Of a DNA stretch of 60,000 nucleotides, positions 22,560 through 35,513 are shown one piece after another. The stretch lies in NCBI GenBank assembly GCA_914767715.1, contig OU612073.1, forward strand, positions 12,836,001 to 12,896,000, in the 5' to 3' direction. Every line of letters starts with the position of its first letter. Position 1 is the stretch's first letter. The notes beneath the pieces are model-generated. The model ran no database searches and was not told the origin of the DNA. It saw nothing but the letters and a program-made list of their open reading frames with translations. Made by a program: the position numbers and the translations under genes. Origin of the DNA: Membranipora membranacea (taxonomy: Eukaryota > Bryozoa > Gymnolaemata > Cheilostomatida > Membraniporidae).

Positions 22560-25250
22560 TATGGACAGGTGCTAACCAAGAAATGGCAACATATTGGTTT
22601 GGTATCAGTAATAAAACAACATTCTTTAAAGTGCACAGGTTGCAGTTATGTTCCAGTAATTTTTCGGCAAAGAATTAAAAAACCTTTGATCTAACAAATT
22701 ATTACTGTCCATTACCAACCATTAGCACAAGATGTGACACAGTGTTAGCTTGCTGCTGCCTGGGATTTTTATCTTTGCTTGTTGAATACCTTTTTATTTG
22801 TTTGGAACCAGTCATACAACAAAAAATACCATGACCAGGATCCATTTTTAATACATAGTACCATCTGTTTAGAGCTAGGCCATGACCCTATACGAGACAA
22901 CCACAACGTTATAGAAACATGATCAACAGAGACAGTTGGTGATAAGCAAGTCAGGGCAGAACCTCACGAGGCTTCACACTAGTGGGTTTCTGACTGGTCA
23001 AGTTGCCCCAAACAGTCAAGTTCTAAACAACTACCCGGGTACAGAGGGTAAGAATTAGACTGATACGGTCAGGTCAGGGTCAGTCAAGACAGAAATAACG
23101 CCAACTACATACGTCAAAGGCACAGATTGAACCACAGCCTATAGGGATTGGGACATGTTCGCTTTAGAATGACAGGGCATTTGGCATTTTATACCAAAGT
23201 TTTGGGTAAAAAAGGGGAGAGCAGCACAAGTAGGTGTCAGGCAATATCAAGGAGTGAACTGATCTACCTCTCTCAACGTAAGACCCACACTGAAAGGTTA
23301 GTTATTTTGCATTATGTCTTTTTAAAGTCTAAATTCTAAACCAATAAAGTGAAAGTTCATAGTAGACGATATTCTGTGTAGTCAAACTAATGGTCATTCC
23401 AGTGTATAAAATGTAGAGGCAGACCTCCTGCCCCGGCAGCATACTCCTAGTTCGTACCTCATACTGTACTGCCCTGCTGATCATAAATACAGGAGGTTAC
23501 CTATAAAGAGTAGCCAGCAACAGCGGGCAAAGGTTTTAGGTTATCTACCCTATGCATGCCACCCGCGCTTATGGGAACCCATAATACATGGCAGTCAAAT
23601 AAGACCTAATGCATAGATTCAGGTATCGATGTTATTGCAATCAGAGGTGAATTGACATACACTGTTGTATCTCTGGAAAAATTCCATTTGTTCCCGTTAA
23701 CCAAACAAAGAGGGAAAAAGGTTTCATCTGATTTTGTCCCTTGTAATAGAATGTGCAAAAGGCCCTTAGTAATGGGATACCATCAGAACGTACAGAGCTA
23801 GATATTGAAAATGATATGGCTTGAATCATTCAACAACAACTTTGTGGCTGTTGCCACCTAGAAGGCACATCTTATACTCCTTGTTGACAATATACCACCA
23901 GGTGGGTTATTATTTGCTCATTCCATTCTGAGCTGAACTTATATTCAACCTGCGTCAGTGAACACATCAGTTAAGTGGCATATGAACTGTGATTGAAGAG
24001 CTCTTCAGATGTGGCAACAAGGTCTCACTGCCAATTTGTGTACATTAGTGCTGTGTATTCCGCATTCCATAGTTGCTTACGAATGGCTATTTTCTCAGAC
24101 AAAAAAAATTATCGAGTGGGGCGCGAACAGTTATCATTTTTGTAAATTTTGGTAAGCATATTGGCAATCAAGGTTGGTAGTCTCGTGAGTTATCCACAAG
24201 CTCTAGGTAGATACCCAATAGCCAGTTCCCCGATCTATCCTGCACAAATAAATTCGGACATGTTGTATTATCCTCCCAAAATATCTAGGACAGGTAGTTA
24301 AGTTACTCATATAATCAGCTGGATTAAAATAAAAACATGCCTGTGTGCAAAAAAATAAAGAGTAGTCCTCCCAACATCAGTGTGTGGGCAACTCCTATTG
24401 TTAGTAAATGTAAGCCACTCCTACATGGAGAAGTTGTCCAATGACAGTGCAGCTCTTGTCAGTTAATACCATAGACAAAATGACTGTGGTTATTACAGTT
24501 AGATCAGAGACTATAGATATATATCTATAGTCTCTGGATAGATGGTAGTAAGTGATCGAAAGTTTAGTAAAACATGTGAGTACCAGTCACTCGCTATTCT
24601 CCACCAACTAATACAAGAGAGCTGCAACTAGGGAGAACCCTGCTGCAACTATGGGTTGTGGATGAACATGATGGAGTCAGTCAGCATTAAGGTAGCAGGA
24701 TATTATTCATTGCATGGACACAGACAGAGTGTGTGTTGGCTCTTTCCTCTCAGGAGTGAGACTGAGAGAGACAACACATACTCACCAACGAACTCACATA
24801 CGTTCAACACTCATACTCACCTAAAATGAGGACTAGACAGAGACTAGAGAGGCTCTATTAGATATGTATAATATTGGTTGTATTTCCTTATATGCAGTTC
24901 ACTCACTCACTGTCACTGCATTTGTTGTAAGTTTAACTATTGCACTAGACTAGCATTCTGCTTGCAGGATAGCCTTGTGACATAGTCTATCTCTGCAGCA
25001 CAGCAGTGGTGGCGCTGCCTTCCATCAAGAAAGGCAACTCCCAGGGTTCAAGGTTATAAGATCTCAAAACCAGTGTTCCATTTAGGCCCAAATATTTCCA
25101 AATTATGGGTTTCCATTGTTTTCCCAATTTTGGTACTCAGACTAGGTGAATTAGTTCAAGCCCTATGCTGCAGAGACGAACGTATGCCTCAACAGTTCGC
25201 ACATGCGCAGACTGCTAGACTAGTGCAATAGTAGTGACTAGTAGTCCGGT
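22560..25250. other. Gene-free interval
   Basis: No exon chain or domain was recognised on either strand. The only notable structure is the 32-bp palindrome at 24505-24536. Confidence 0.4.
24505..24536. repeat. Perfect 32-bp palindrome
   Basis: CAGAGACTATAGATAT is followed directly by its exact reverse complement, giving 16-bp arms with no spacer. Confidence 0.9.
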
Positions 25251-25254
25251 GGCG

Positions 25255-25640
25255 GCTCCCTCCTATCTTGTCACTTCCATTTACGATTTTGGGTGGATAG
25301 GGTTTGAGTCAGACAGTTTTTTCTGATAGAGTTTTTCATGCTGATTGTAATGGTAATATCGTACCTTACCACTCATGTGGCCCCTGGCATGGGCCCCATG
25401 GGACTTACATGTCTTTACTTTGCAATGTCCACTATCAACCACCCAAAATACACCTTTTGGTGTTTTTGGGGTGGTTGATAGTGGACATTGGCAAAGTAAT
25501 GACATGTTAGTGCCAGGGGCCAGTCCCAGGTGTTTTTTGGGTGGTTGATAGTGGACATTGGCAAAGTAAAGACATGTAAGTCCCAGGGGCCCATGCTTAC
25601 ACTGAGTTGCCAAAAACGCTGCCGGCAGAAAATGATGATA
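25255..25640. repeat. Dispersed repeat copy interrupted by a foldback insert
   Basis: The outer parts match 28650-28830 in inverted orientation, sharing CAGCATGAAAAACT and CCAAAAATCGTAAATG-like blocks on the opposite strand. A stretch at about 25380-25597 has no counterpart there: a left arm (ACTTACATGTCTTTAC, AATGTCCACTATCAACCACC) and two tandem inverted copies of it (GGTGGTTGATAGTGGACATT) about 71 bp apart. It looks like a small foldback insertion. Confidence 0.65.
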
Positions 25641-25757
25641 TGGTTTTAAAACATCCGAAATATGAAGGAGCATGTCATACAACAGACTTGCCAACCTTAT
25701 TTCTCCAAAATGCTTACCAAAATTTGCAAAATGCTTAAAATGCTTACAAAACTCCAG

Positions 25758-26484
25758 GGGCTGGTTTCAATTAGAGATTTAGCCGTGCTATCACGGCTAA
25801 ATGATGCCTGGCCGGATCTTGGCCTTTCTTTTTCAGACGGCTATCACTCAGCCACCATGCTATTACATATGTAATATATCCTAGTTGATTGAATAGTATC
25901 ATACTATAGTAATTTATGATTAGTTACGACTCATCAAAGTGTAATCAATCTGCAATGACAATTGACATAAAAAATCATAGACACATAAACTCTGTCGTGT
26001 TTAGTGATAATGTGAGATTTCTCCAAAATGAATATCAATCTATTTAGCTGAGTGACACCTGAGTAGTAGCAGCCACTTAATCATGTTTCAATTAGGCCCT
26101 GCTACCACTCGGCTCTCACTCAGCTTAGTAGATTGATATTCATTTTGGAGAAATCTCACGGTTAACACGACAGAGTTTATGAGTCTGTGATTTTTTATGT
26201 CTATTGTCATTGCGGATTGATTACACTTTGATGAATAGTAATTGATCATAAATTACAACAGTATGATATTATTCAATAAATTAGCATATATTACATATGA
26301 AATAGCATGATGGCTGAGTGATAGCCGTCTGAACCAAATCAGCCAAGATTCAGCTAAGTATCAGCCATATGTGTGTTAAGTTTATAGTAATTGAAACCTG
26401 ATTTGGTGGCTGCTGAGATCTCGCTAAAGCTTAGGTATATGTCTGCTAAATACAATTTAGCCGGATCCTAATTGAAACCAGCCC
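25758..26484. mobile_element. 727-bp foldback MITE, GGGCTGG family
   Basis: Ends GGGCTGGTTTCAATTAG and CTAATTGAAACCAGCCC are perfect inverses, flanked by CAG on both sides (a possible 3-bp target duplication). The two halves are inverted copies of each other over most of their length (for example TGATATTCATTTTGGAGAAA and its complement). They meet near 26095 at a TTTCAATTAGG block. A single-arm relative is at 5512-5630. No coding capacity. Confidence 0.85.
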
Positions 26485-26489
26485 CAGGG

Positions 26490-28640
26490 CGCCTTATACA
26501 GGGAGAATTCTCCCTGCCTTATATGACCAGAAATTGCCTCAAAAATTTTTTTCGCGCTAATTTCCACATCAAATCAACACAATGGTTTTCTGAAGGCAAG
26601 ACCAGAGTTTTAGACCAAGGAGTTACTCCTTGTTCAGACAATTAATCGACAATGACAAGATTATGCAAGTAAGCTGAAGCAAAGTACACTAAAGATGCGT
26701 TGTTGATCACCTAATTGATGAACAGGTGTTTGGAAAACTATGAATGAGTACAGCTAGCTTTTTGCGTTTAAAACTCAATTAGTGTCAAATAAGCGTACAT
26801 AAACGCTTTATGCGTACAGGTTTGCATGTATACATACAATAAGGGGATCTACAAGTTTTCATGGGACTGATGCCATATATAGCCAAGGTGTGACCAACAA
26901 TGCTCTGAGTGTGTCCCTTTTCAAATGTTACGTATTCTTAAGTTTCCGTTATAGTTTCATAAAAATAGTTTTGATAAGGTAAAAGAGCGTATAAAGCAAA
27001 AATTAACTCATTCAAATGTCATCAAAAAGGTGCATAGTGATGAAAAAAAGTATTTTGGTCATCGTTGGTGTCAGTAAAAAAACAACCATAAAAAATCAGA
27101 ACTCTAAGGACGTCCAAAGACAGTTTTCGAGGGTACAGAATAACTGAAAAGTAGTTTCGCTTTAAGGTCATGCCTAGGCTAGGATAATAACTTGATAACG
27201 ACTGGTCTGATTTCCTTGATTTTATATACTAATTGTAGCTATTTCTTGTTTAGCAAATTTCAAACCCTCAATTTTCTTTAATTAATTTTCTTATTATTGT
27301 GATTGCAATTTATGAAATTTATGCTACTGGTGCCCATGCAAAAGATTAGGAGCTGCCAATAACTGGGCGCATCTGGCCCAGACGCCTCACATCCATTTAT
27401 TCGTATCAAACCATGATTTGCAGCGCAAAGTAGTCCCAATAAAATTAATTTGTGATAATTAATCGTAGTAACAAGCCTTGACAAGTACTGGAGAAGGAAA
27501 GTCCTATAATAAAAGACAAGAATTAACAAGCCAGCTTGTGAACTATTGTTAAATACACTAAACTGACTGGATTTCTGAGAATTATATTACTACGTCAAAT
27601 CTGGTGCAGAAATATTGCAGGCAAAAAGTCATGAATGGTTGGATTTTCATCTGTACTTATGAGACATTTATTTCAATTCGAGTAGAGATGTTGATTTAAA
27701 GCTTTTGAATATACGGAAAGGATAATATTATATGGAAAGGATAATAATGTTTATAGGTAATTCCCATGAAATTGTTCACTCAACATATATATTTTATTTG
27801 AAGTTAGCTGGGCAAAATGAATATTGAGTTTACAGCCTGCCTCTGGAAGACTGCATGATAGGCATTCTTATCATACGCCTTCTCCAACACAAAAGTTTCA
27901 TTTGGCCCAAAATCAATGCTTACTGCCCTCATCAAGGCTTTGGAGGATGCCCCTATCAGAAGAAAAATGTTTCAGTCTCAGTACGGTTTTCACATATTGC
28001 ATTTTTGTCAAAATTTTGACTGTTTTAGACGTAACATAATTCAAAATTCATTGTTACCACCTTGGACAACAATTGACACAACTCCCTTTCTTTACAGCAT
28101 TGTCAACACAGATGGTTTAGCTATCAATATGTGAATTTGAATGCCGTTTTGTTTCAAGTCAAATAGAACATCGAACATTATTGTTGTTATGGCTGCATGA
28201 TAAGGTTATTCGTTATGTATTAACTGCATTTTTTGCTCCAATAACTTGCCACGATTTTTATATGAACAATAATTTTAAAATCTAGCTGAGATCCAACATT
28301 TTTATTAGTGTTGAATCTCAGCTAGATATTGAAGGCACCTGATCGGTCAGGGTCAATTTTTGTCATCACTAATGGTGGATGGCTGGGGAAGAAGATACTC
28401 ACTACTTTTTGAGAGGTCATATAACTCCATGCAAAGCTACTGGCTAGATGTTTTGATGCCAAAACTCTCTATTTAAATTTTTGACTGGGGCCTCTGCTGG
28501 CCAAAGCCCAGCTGTGTCAGCAGTGGTTTAATGATGGCTATCTATAGGTGATATGAGAGGGTATTGAAACCATAATCGGTTATATCTCTGCTATTTATGA
28601 CAGCAGTCCCATGAAAAAATGTAGATCCACTAATTATGGC
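26490..28640. other. Gene-free interval
   Basis: No supportable exon. A hairpin lies at 28281-28326 (arm TCTAGCTGAGATCCAACA and its near-inverse). Confidence 0.4.
28281..28326. repeat. Short hairpin with about 20-bp arms
   Basis: TCTAGCTGAGATCCAACA is followed, after a short AT loop, by its inverse with one or two mismatches. Neither an adjacent U-tract terminator nor a gene was seen. Confidence 0.7.
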
Positions 28641-28649
28641 GTGGTCTTT

Positions 28650-28830
28650 CAGATTTTGGATGTTTTGAAACCATATCATGTCTTTCCCTTTTGCCTGCAG
28701 CGTTTTTGGCTATTGGCCAACCTATTTTACAACTTAATAAAGTAAGGTACAATATCACAATTGTGATCAGCATGAAAAACTACCAGAAACAACTGTCGAA
28801 CCCTATTAACCAAAAATCGTAAATGAAGTT
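28650..28830. repeat. Dispersed repeat, uninterrupted copy
   Basis: Inverted relative of 25255-25640, sharing GATGTTTTGAAACCATATCA, GCAGCGTTTTTGGC and GTAAGGTAC..ATAT blocks without the foldback insert. Confidence 0.6.
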
Positions 28831-28839
28831 GCATTTTGC

Positions 28840-30500
28840 ATCTACCTATGCATCTACCCACATTTTGCATAGGCAGCCACTGTACTATAGTCCTACCCTA
28901 AGCCTGTGTTGCCTGTGTTCAATGATCTCCCTCAGTTCATTGCTGTGATGGTATTCATGACCTCCACTAACTAACTTCCCCTTGCCTTGACCTACTTCCA
29001 CTCACCTCCACTTACTTCCCCTTGCCTTCGCTTACCCCCACATACTTTTACTTTTTCCCACTAACCAGCCCCCCTCCCCATCAATCTTGCACAGCTAAAT
29101 AAGGTCAAATAAGGTACAATTCTCTCCCTTGGTTAAAGATATCAGCAATTACCAAATAAACATCTTTATCATCATATTTATTCACAATTGGGGATGTTTA
29201 ACTGGCTGGTTAGCTGGAGGTCTAGCAGTTAGCTGTCTATGAGCCTGTCATTATCATAAATACAGTAATTTAATTTTTAATTTGTCTCTTCTTTTTGTGT
29301 GCGATGAGATAGCGGTGCAAATATAATAATTGCATTTTGTATTGTTGTTATCCCTGTAATGGCAGTCATACCTTTAGTTGAACTTTGAAATATAATTGCC
29401 ACACCTGAAACAAATTCTATAACAGCCGATAGGCTGCTTAGAAAGATTCATTTATTAATCTTTAAACTGTTGGAGCCTAAACTTTGAAATGTAGAGTTCA
29501 TTATGTCACTACAGTGTCAGCAAGCCAGGCAGAAAATCTCAGAGAGCTCTCAATGCCATCGGGGGCCGTAGGGCGAGGGGCAAAAGTCTGGGGGGCTCAT
29601 ACTACATCAAGACACATATTTATTTAACTGATCACTCTTTGATTCCATTATCACTCTCATCATGTTCATATACCATTATCTTAGATTAGAGCATTTAGTC
29701 ATTGTAACCATGTAAGATAGCAATGCTGAATAGCGCTGGCATTAGGGGTTGGGTAAATGGTATTATAGATAATGCAAGAGACATTTTCTGTTACTATTTT
29801 GAGCAGATAATTACCTAAATATTCTATAAATAGACTATAGCCCTCAAACTGACAGTTGTAAACAATAGAAAGCTATATTCTTAATCCTGTCACACAAACC
29901 AAACAAATTTGTGACAGTGAACTTTTCTAATCACTAGTCATTGAGTTTCCAAACTGTCAACACCTCAGCTGAGAGCAATCAGTTAAACTGTAAGTGTATT
30001 TTTTAACTATTTACTATTACTATGTATAAACATTATTTATGATTACGCACCACGTAATCATCCAATTTGAATTGCTATATGCTCGTGATGTGTGAGTTTT
30101 TCTTTATTCTAGCTTTAAAGCTCTCTCACGGAAGGTGGTGGGCTGATATGTAACTTGGAACATTACCCTACAATTTCTGATGACCTGGACTGAAATATGT
30201 AAGATTCATATATGTGCTCATGTGGAGATACCATGAAAAGAGAATATATTTCATTTTACAAGGTAAGTAAGCTGTTCAAGTAGCCACTTACCAGCTGCTA
30301 TAGTAAGTGATTGAGTCATACGTTATTTTCAATTGTGGACATTCTAATTTAAAATCGCCACTATAAATGCTATCTCATTGCCATGCAAGAGCCCATCAGA
30401 ATAGCTACTTCAATCAACACAGGTAATATCTGGAAATCTATCATATCATATGAATGTATTACATATTCAAACTTTCATTGGAACTAGTAGTTATATCACA
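28840..30500. other. Gene-free interval
   Basis: Pyrimidine-rich CTTACTTCC/CCACT repeats at about 28965-29070. No coding signal recognised. Confidence 0.35.
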
Positions 30501-30504
30501 TAGG

Positions 30505-31900
30505 CTACATTATGCTCAACTCAGAACAAAACTTCTAAATATTAATATAGGGTGATAAGGTGTGCTATCTAGAAAAAACAATGCATAGACCTTTAACAAG
30601 AATGATGAATATCATAAAAGCTTTTCTGGTGCAATAATTACCATCACAGTTATCACTGTCATGATGTCATCGTTTCACAGTTCACCGTTTTTGTTGACCT
30701 TCTGACCCGCTTCGTCAACTTTCCCTCACTGAGGAGCTGGCGGTCGATAGAAACATCCCCAGATTCGTTGTGCAGTTTAGAGATAAGCCGATAGAATGGT
30801 GACACTCCATTCCCTCTTGCAGATAATAGTAAATCACTTGCAGATAATAGTAAATCACTATTGAGACACAAGCATCCACCCCTATATGGATTGACTATTA
30901 ATTTTAATTAAGAATATACAAAAGATAGAACCATCACTTTGAGCTTGAAGGAATCTTAATTATATGTCAAGTTTGTATCACATGTATCAAGATCTGTATG
31001 GCAATGTTGTTTTGTCAGGATTTCACAACTTGCTCATTCAAATTCCCAATACAGTGTATAAAGATGCGCTATCGAGGGGCAAATGGTGCTCAATCTAAAT
31101 ATATCCCTTTCAATAAGAGTGTGGATGTACTGTAACTGTATATCCCATTTCTCTGCTTATCGTTGCATGACAAGTGTTCCTCGAAAAAAATCTTAAATCT
31201 TTAATAGGTGTCACATTTTTTTAGTTAGGATATCAGCAACTACTGAGTAGTCACTTATTTATGTACAATTACTCTGTTGTCCTACTGTGTTGCATGGCTA
31301 TTTAATTTTTCTCTTCCCTTTTCATAAGCAGCTGTCACATTTTTTTTCGAAAGCTTGGCACAACTTTTCTTACTGGGCAGCGCATTTTGAGAGGCTTTTA
31401 TCTGTGGGACTTTGTTGCTCTCAGCAACATAGATTTGCTGCTACTCTTTTTTCCAAAGCAGCTGTCATAGCAACTTGGCGCCCAATCTTTTTTACCCATC
31501 AGCTTTCTTTTTGATAAATGATAACCTGTGTAATTATGTCTATGTAACGATTTCCAAACAAACTGCAGTCAGTCGTTAGGGGATTTTCAGAGGTTTGCTG
31601 CTCTTTTTTTCTGTATAGCAGCTGCCATAGTCAGAAAACGTCCACAACTAGCTAGCTTCCTAGGTGTGTGTATCATTATTTAAAAAAAAGCTGATCTAAT
31701 TGGCTGACTCTTCTTGAGTTCGTACATCCACACCTACAAAGTAACCACTTATTCATACACAATGACTTTGTTGTCTTATGGTGAGCTTTCTTGGTGCCTG
31801 TCACTTGTGCCTGTCATTATCTATTGCTATCATATTTTGCTTCCACTTTGAGATAAGCTATCAGCAATTACATAATCACATCATCTTCTTGTATGCAAAA
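30505..31900. repeat. Long direct repeat, left copy (candidate LTR)
   Basis: Matches 38940-39590 in the same orientation and order: GGTGCAATAATTACCATCAC, GATAACCTGTG.AATTAT, CACAACNAGCTAGCTTC, TAGGTGTGTGTATCATTATT, TTATGGTGAGCTTTCTTGG. Similarity is roughly three-quarters by eye, with about 700 bp extra in this copy. The pair brackets minus-strand gag-like and integrase remnants as LTRs would. Clear TG..CA ends, primer site and polypurine tract were not found, so it may only be a dispersed repeat. Confidence 0.6.
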
Positions 31901-32062
31901 TACATCAAATACAATCCAAGGGACCATAAATAGCCTGGAAACTTTTTTGGTACCTTCATCTGGGTCTTACAGAGCGCCATCGCCTGACCCTAACAATACG
32001 ACATATGGTCATATTAACATAACAATACAAATGGATAGATGCGACTACAGTGACCATGTAAC

Positions 32063-32760
32063 CTAGTAACCTGTGAAATAGGTTACACAAGACAAATGAA
32101 AAACATCAGTTTCTTTGCCGCAGGATATATCTCTTCCTTGGTGGCTTGAAAGGCTCCACCTTCCCTGCCGACTCTTCCCGTTGACTGCACCACTCCTTAA
32201 TCCTTTCCCCCTTATCTTTTCTTTCCACCCAGTTCTCAAACTTCTTCTGAATCGCCTTAAAGGCTGGTGTGGGTGGGTCGGCTTCCGGTCCTGGAATTGG
32301 TTCACTTTCTGCTGTCGGTGTCTCCGCAGGTCCCACTCTGTGTGCTAGTATGCACCTATTCATATGTCCCATAAACTCCGCTCTGGGATGACCGGGTGGC
32401 CATTCGTCATTCTCCAGTGTCACATTTGGTGGTTGTACTGCCACAACTGTAGGCTGGCTCTACAGCATAACTTCCCTTGGGTGACGGCAACAACATGTCG
32501 AATGAACATCTAGCATCCCATAAGAATCCAGTATGCGCTCTCCTCGGTCAAAGGGTTAATTGCAGTGTTCAGCGCGATACAACAAGCTTGAAGGTAGGGA
32601 CCCCAGTCCTCGCGATACAACAAGCTTGAAGGGAGTGATCCCAGTCCTGTTGATCCTACGCCACACAACATGTCAACACTTCATGTACTGATCTGTTAGT
32701 CCTCTCCACCTGTCCTTGAGATTGGCTGTGATAAAGTGTACCTAGTTTTTGGTCTGTTCA
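32063..32760 (-). pseudogene. Retroelement integrase C-terminal remnant (Ty3/gypsy-like), broken
   Basis: The minus strand at about 32670-32740 contains QVERTNRS, the conserved segment near the end of retroviral-type integrase cores. It is followed, across frame changes and stops, by a partner of the LNTAIN...T motif at about 32560. An open frame then runs to 32106, rich in Pro and charged residues. The sequence is interrupted by several shifts and stops, so it is dead. It lies just inside the left long direct repeat, where an integrase would sit in a minus-strand LTR element. Family assignment rests on short motifs only. Confidence 0.5.
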
Positions 32761-33116
32761 TCACACTACTATTGACTTTATAATATTAAGTCTATGGTTC
32801 CAACCATTATCAGATATCCACTGTACTGTGGGGTGAATTGAGGGTGACTGCTGCCACTGCTAGTACCAAATCTTATTTGATATATAATGTCCCTCATTCG
32901 CCTTTTAGCTGTCTCAAGCTTTCTTTCACTAGTAATCTTATCGAGTTGCTGTACAATCTCTGCCAAAAACAGAGTTGGGGCTGGCATCCCTCGCAGCCAT
33001 CATGGATGTGAACCTTTCACATGCAAACACCATCCTCTCTATTTTGTAGTTCTCCAAATCCTGTTATAACACTCACTTTCTTCCACGATTATCAATTGAT
33101 AAGACATTTTGTAAAC

Positions 33117-33178
33117 TTACCTCTGTGAACCACTTAGCAGCTATATATATTTAGCTGCTATGTGGTTCACAGAGGTAA
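33117..33178. repeat. 62-bp near-perfect hairpin
   Basis: 27-bp arms (TTACCTCTGTGAACCAC then TTAGCAGCTA) with one mismatch and an 8-bp AT loop. Confidence 0.85.
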
Positions 33179-33644
33179 AGGGACCCCTGATGGTCTGTCC
33201 AGTCTTTTTGCAGAATTGAGATATGGATGTGTTCTTGGTGGCAGTATTACTAAATTGTATGTTGTCTTTCATATCGTTCAAGTATTTCAAACATTCCCAA
33301 CACAACACAACATAACTTGGTCTTCTCAAAAGCCTCCTTTCCCTTCTTCCATGCTCCCTTCATGTTATACCGGAGCATCACGTCATGAGATAAAACTGTG
33401 TTTAGCATATTAGAAACCCCGTTTCTCAAAGTTCTAAGGTTCCTCCAATAACTTGTGCAGATATCCCTGCTTCTAACCCGTTCTTATAATCAACTTCAAC
33501 ATTATCCAACAATGAAAAATTATACTCACAAATTCAGGCACATTGTATCACCAAACCGCAGAGAAGTATCATAATACAATCACAATAATATATGATATCA
33601 AAGTACAAACATGACCACATGTAGGATAATGATATCTATTTAAC

Positions 33645-33908
33645 CTATTTAGCCTGGCTTTGCCCTCCAGCATAGCTGCTGGCAAATTCTGCAAAGCCTG
33701 GAGTTATGGTGTTGGCACCAGCCTCTTTCATGCAGTTGACAAAATCCTCAAAGTCGCGGACATCCCCTCTCTTCTTGATCTGCCTTTCAACCCTGGCGTG
33801 GCAGCTGTCTGCACTCATGAAAGTATGTCCTGCTTCGAGGTACTCCAGCGTGATTGTGTTGGCTGATAACTTGTTGGTATTTAATATGTCGGTCAGGGCA
33901 GTGTACAA
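33645..33908 (-). pseudogene. DUF7869-like transposon-associated fragment
   Basis: An 87-residue frame contains LEYLEAGHTFMSADSCHARV, resembling the FLE.GHT...D..HA..E segment of DUF7869-type proteins, which are abundant in invertebrate genomes and generally transposon-linked. Only this C-terminal segment is visible, with no N-terminal zinc-binding or catalytic part nearby, so it is a fragment. Confidence 0.5.
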
Positions 33909-34034
33909 GGCATAAGTTTTAATTCTGCCCTCCTCAGTTATCCATTAAGTATACGATAATGTCTACATCACGATCCATCAGGAGTGCATGGATAAAGGCT
34001 GAAGTAATATCATCGGCCTTCCTACCTCGAATAT

Positions 34035-34975
34035 AATGGTTAAAAATATAATAATAATAATACAGTTTATTTATGAGACGCTTAATAAAATTGTTTATAC
34101 AATAAAACAATGATTTCTAAGCGTTGTACATGATAAAATGCAAGATAAAATATTCGGTGTAGAATAATAAAAGATAAAATAAAAGTGTACACAAAATCTG
34201 ACAATGAGTTAACGGCTAAAATTAAACATTAGTAGATTTAAATAAGAAGGTTTTTAGTTTGGATTTGAAGAGGGAAGTTGAAGCGATGTCTCGGAGGTCA
34301 GGTTGGAGGGAATTCCAGACTTTGAGCAGAGTGATGAGTAGGGAGCGATCGCCGACGGTTGAGAGTTTGCTTGAGAAAGTAGAAACGAGGGTGTTCGATG
34401 AGCTGTTGCGAGTGTTGCGAATATGCTTAGATGTTGAAAAAGGACCTGAGAGATATGTTGGGATTGTTGTTGGATGGTGCGAAACTTTATGAGCCATGAC
34501 ACCTAGCTTGAACATTGATCGTGATGTGATAGGGAGCCAGTGGAGTGTAAATCTGGCTTCAGTGGCTGAGGTGTAGCGATTGCCCCCAGTCAAGCATTTC
34601 GCACAGGAATTCTGTATTGTTTGTAAGCGTGAATGAGGGTGGCAAACTGAGATTTAGGAATATAATTCCTGATTGCCCTTAGCCGTTTGAGTTGAAAGAA
34701 ACAAGTTTTGCTTCATGCTGTCACGTGACTTTGGAAGTCAAGCTTTGAGTCCATGATGAGGCCACGATTTCTAACTTCAGGAGATGGAGATATAGAGGTG
34801 TGATCGTCGAGCTGAAGTGGTGCAAATGATGAGAAACTTGATTTACGAGTTGAATGATTCTGATCATTTAAAAAGTTCTCAGCAGTGGCCATGGCCATAT
34901 AGTTACCAAGCAACATATTATCATTTTCATGTAGGCCATTCTGAGGGAGCAAATAATTAAAGTCATCATGCAACT
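34035..34975 (-). mobile_element. Non-LTR retrotransposon (LINE) 3' end, decayed
   Basis: Minus-strand frames read RNRGLIMDSKLDFQSHV (the VKNLGVxLDxxLxFxxHV block after the RT core), then LHWLPITSRSMFKL and YLSGPFSTS, then VWNSLQPDLRD and FKSKLKTFLF, the standard order at the C-terminus of CR1/L2/Jockey-type reverse transcriptases. Stops and shifts lie between blocks. A 3' UTR runs into a (ATT)n-type tail at about 34045-34062, as expected for a 5'-truncated LINE insert. Confidence 0.8.
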
Positions 34976-35513
34976 GAGAACAATGCAGAAACTAAGTGTA
35001 TACCTCAACACTAGAGTAAGGCTTGATCTGATGAGTATTCAAAGCACCAAACAAACCAGTCGGTCAACCAGGGTAAGGGCTAAAATGTCTAGTCAGATCA
35101 GTCAGAAAGGGCTTGTATTCAATGCCTTTCACAATCAGCTTGTAGAATATTTGGTTATCATTTACAAAAACAGAAATTGAATGCATACATGTTGATGAAA
35201 TTTAAATCTGATTTCAACTTGGCTCCCACAAAAAGATACACACATGAAGGAAGTTCCAATTTTGCGTTAGGCCCACTATTAAACTTCCTCAGATAAAAAG
35301 ATGGTCTAAGTTGGATTTTGTTTTCCTGACATTCTGATTTTAGACTCTGAGCTCGCGAAAGAATGTAAGGTAAGGGCATGTGAAAGTAGGCTTACAGATA
35401 TATTAACATAGATGTCCTGTCAAATGATCCTATTTTCCTTAAGATTCTGTTTTACATGTAGATGGTAATAAAATAGAGTTATGTCAAAAAAATACTCTCT
35501 TAACAACACACAG

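Noticed and set aside
25281-25694. 137-residue minus-strand frame with repeated YFANVHYQPPK peptides
   Set aside because: The peptide repeat is produced by the foldback arms in a dispersed repeat; no splice or start support.
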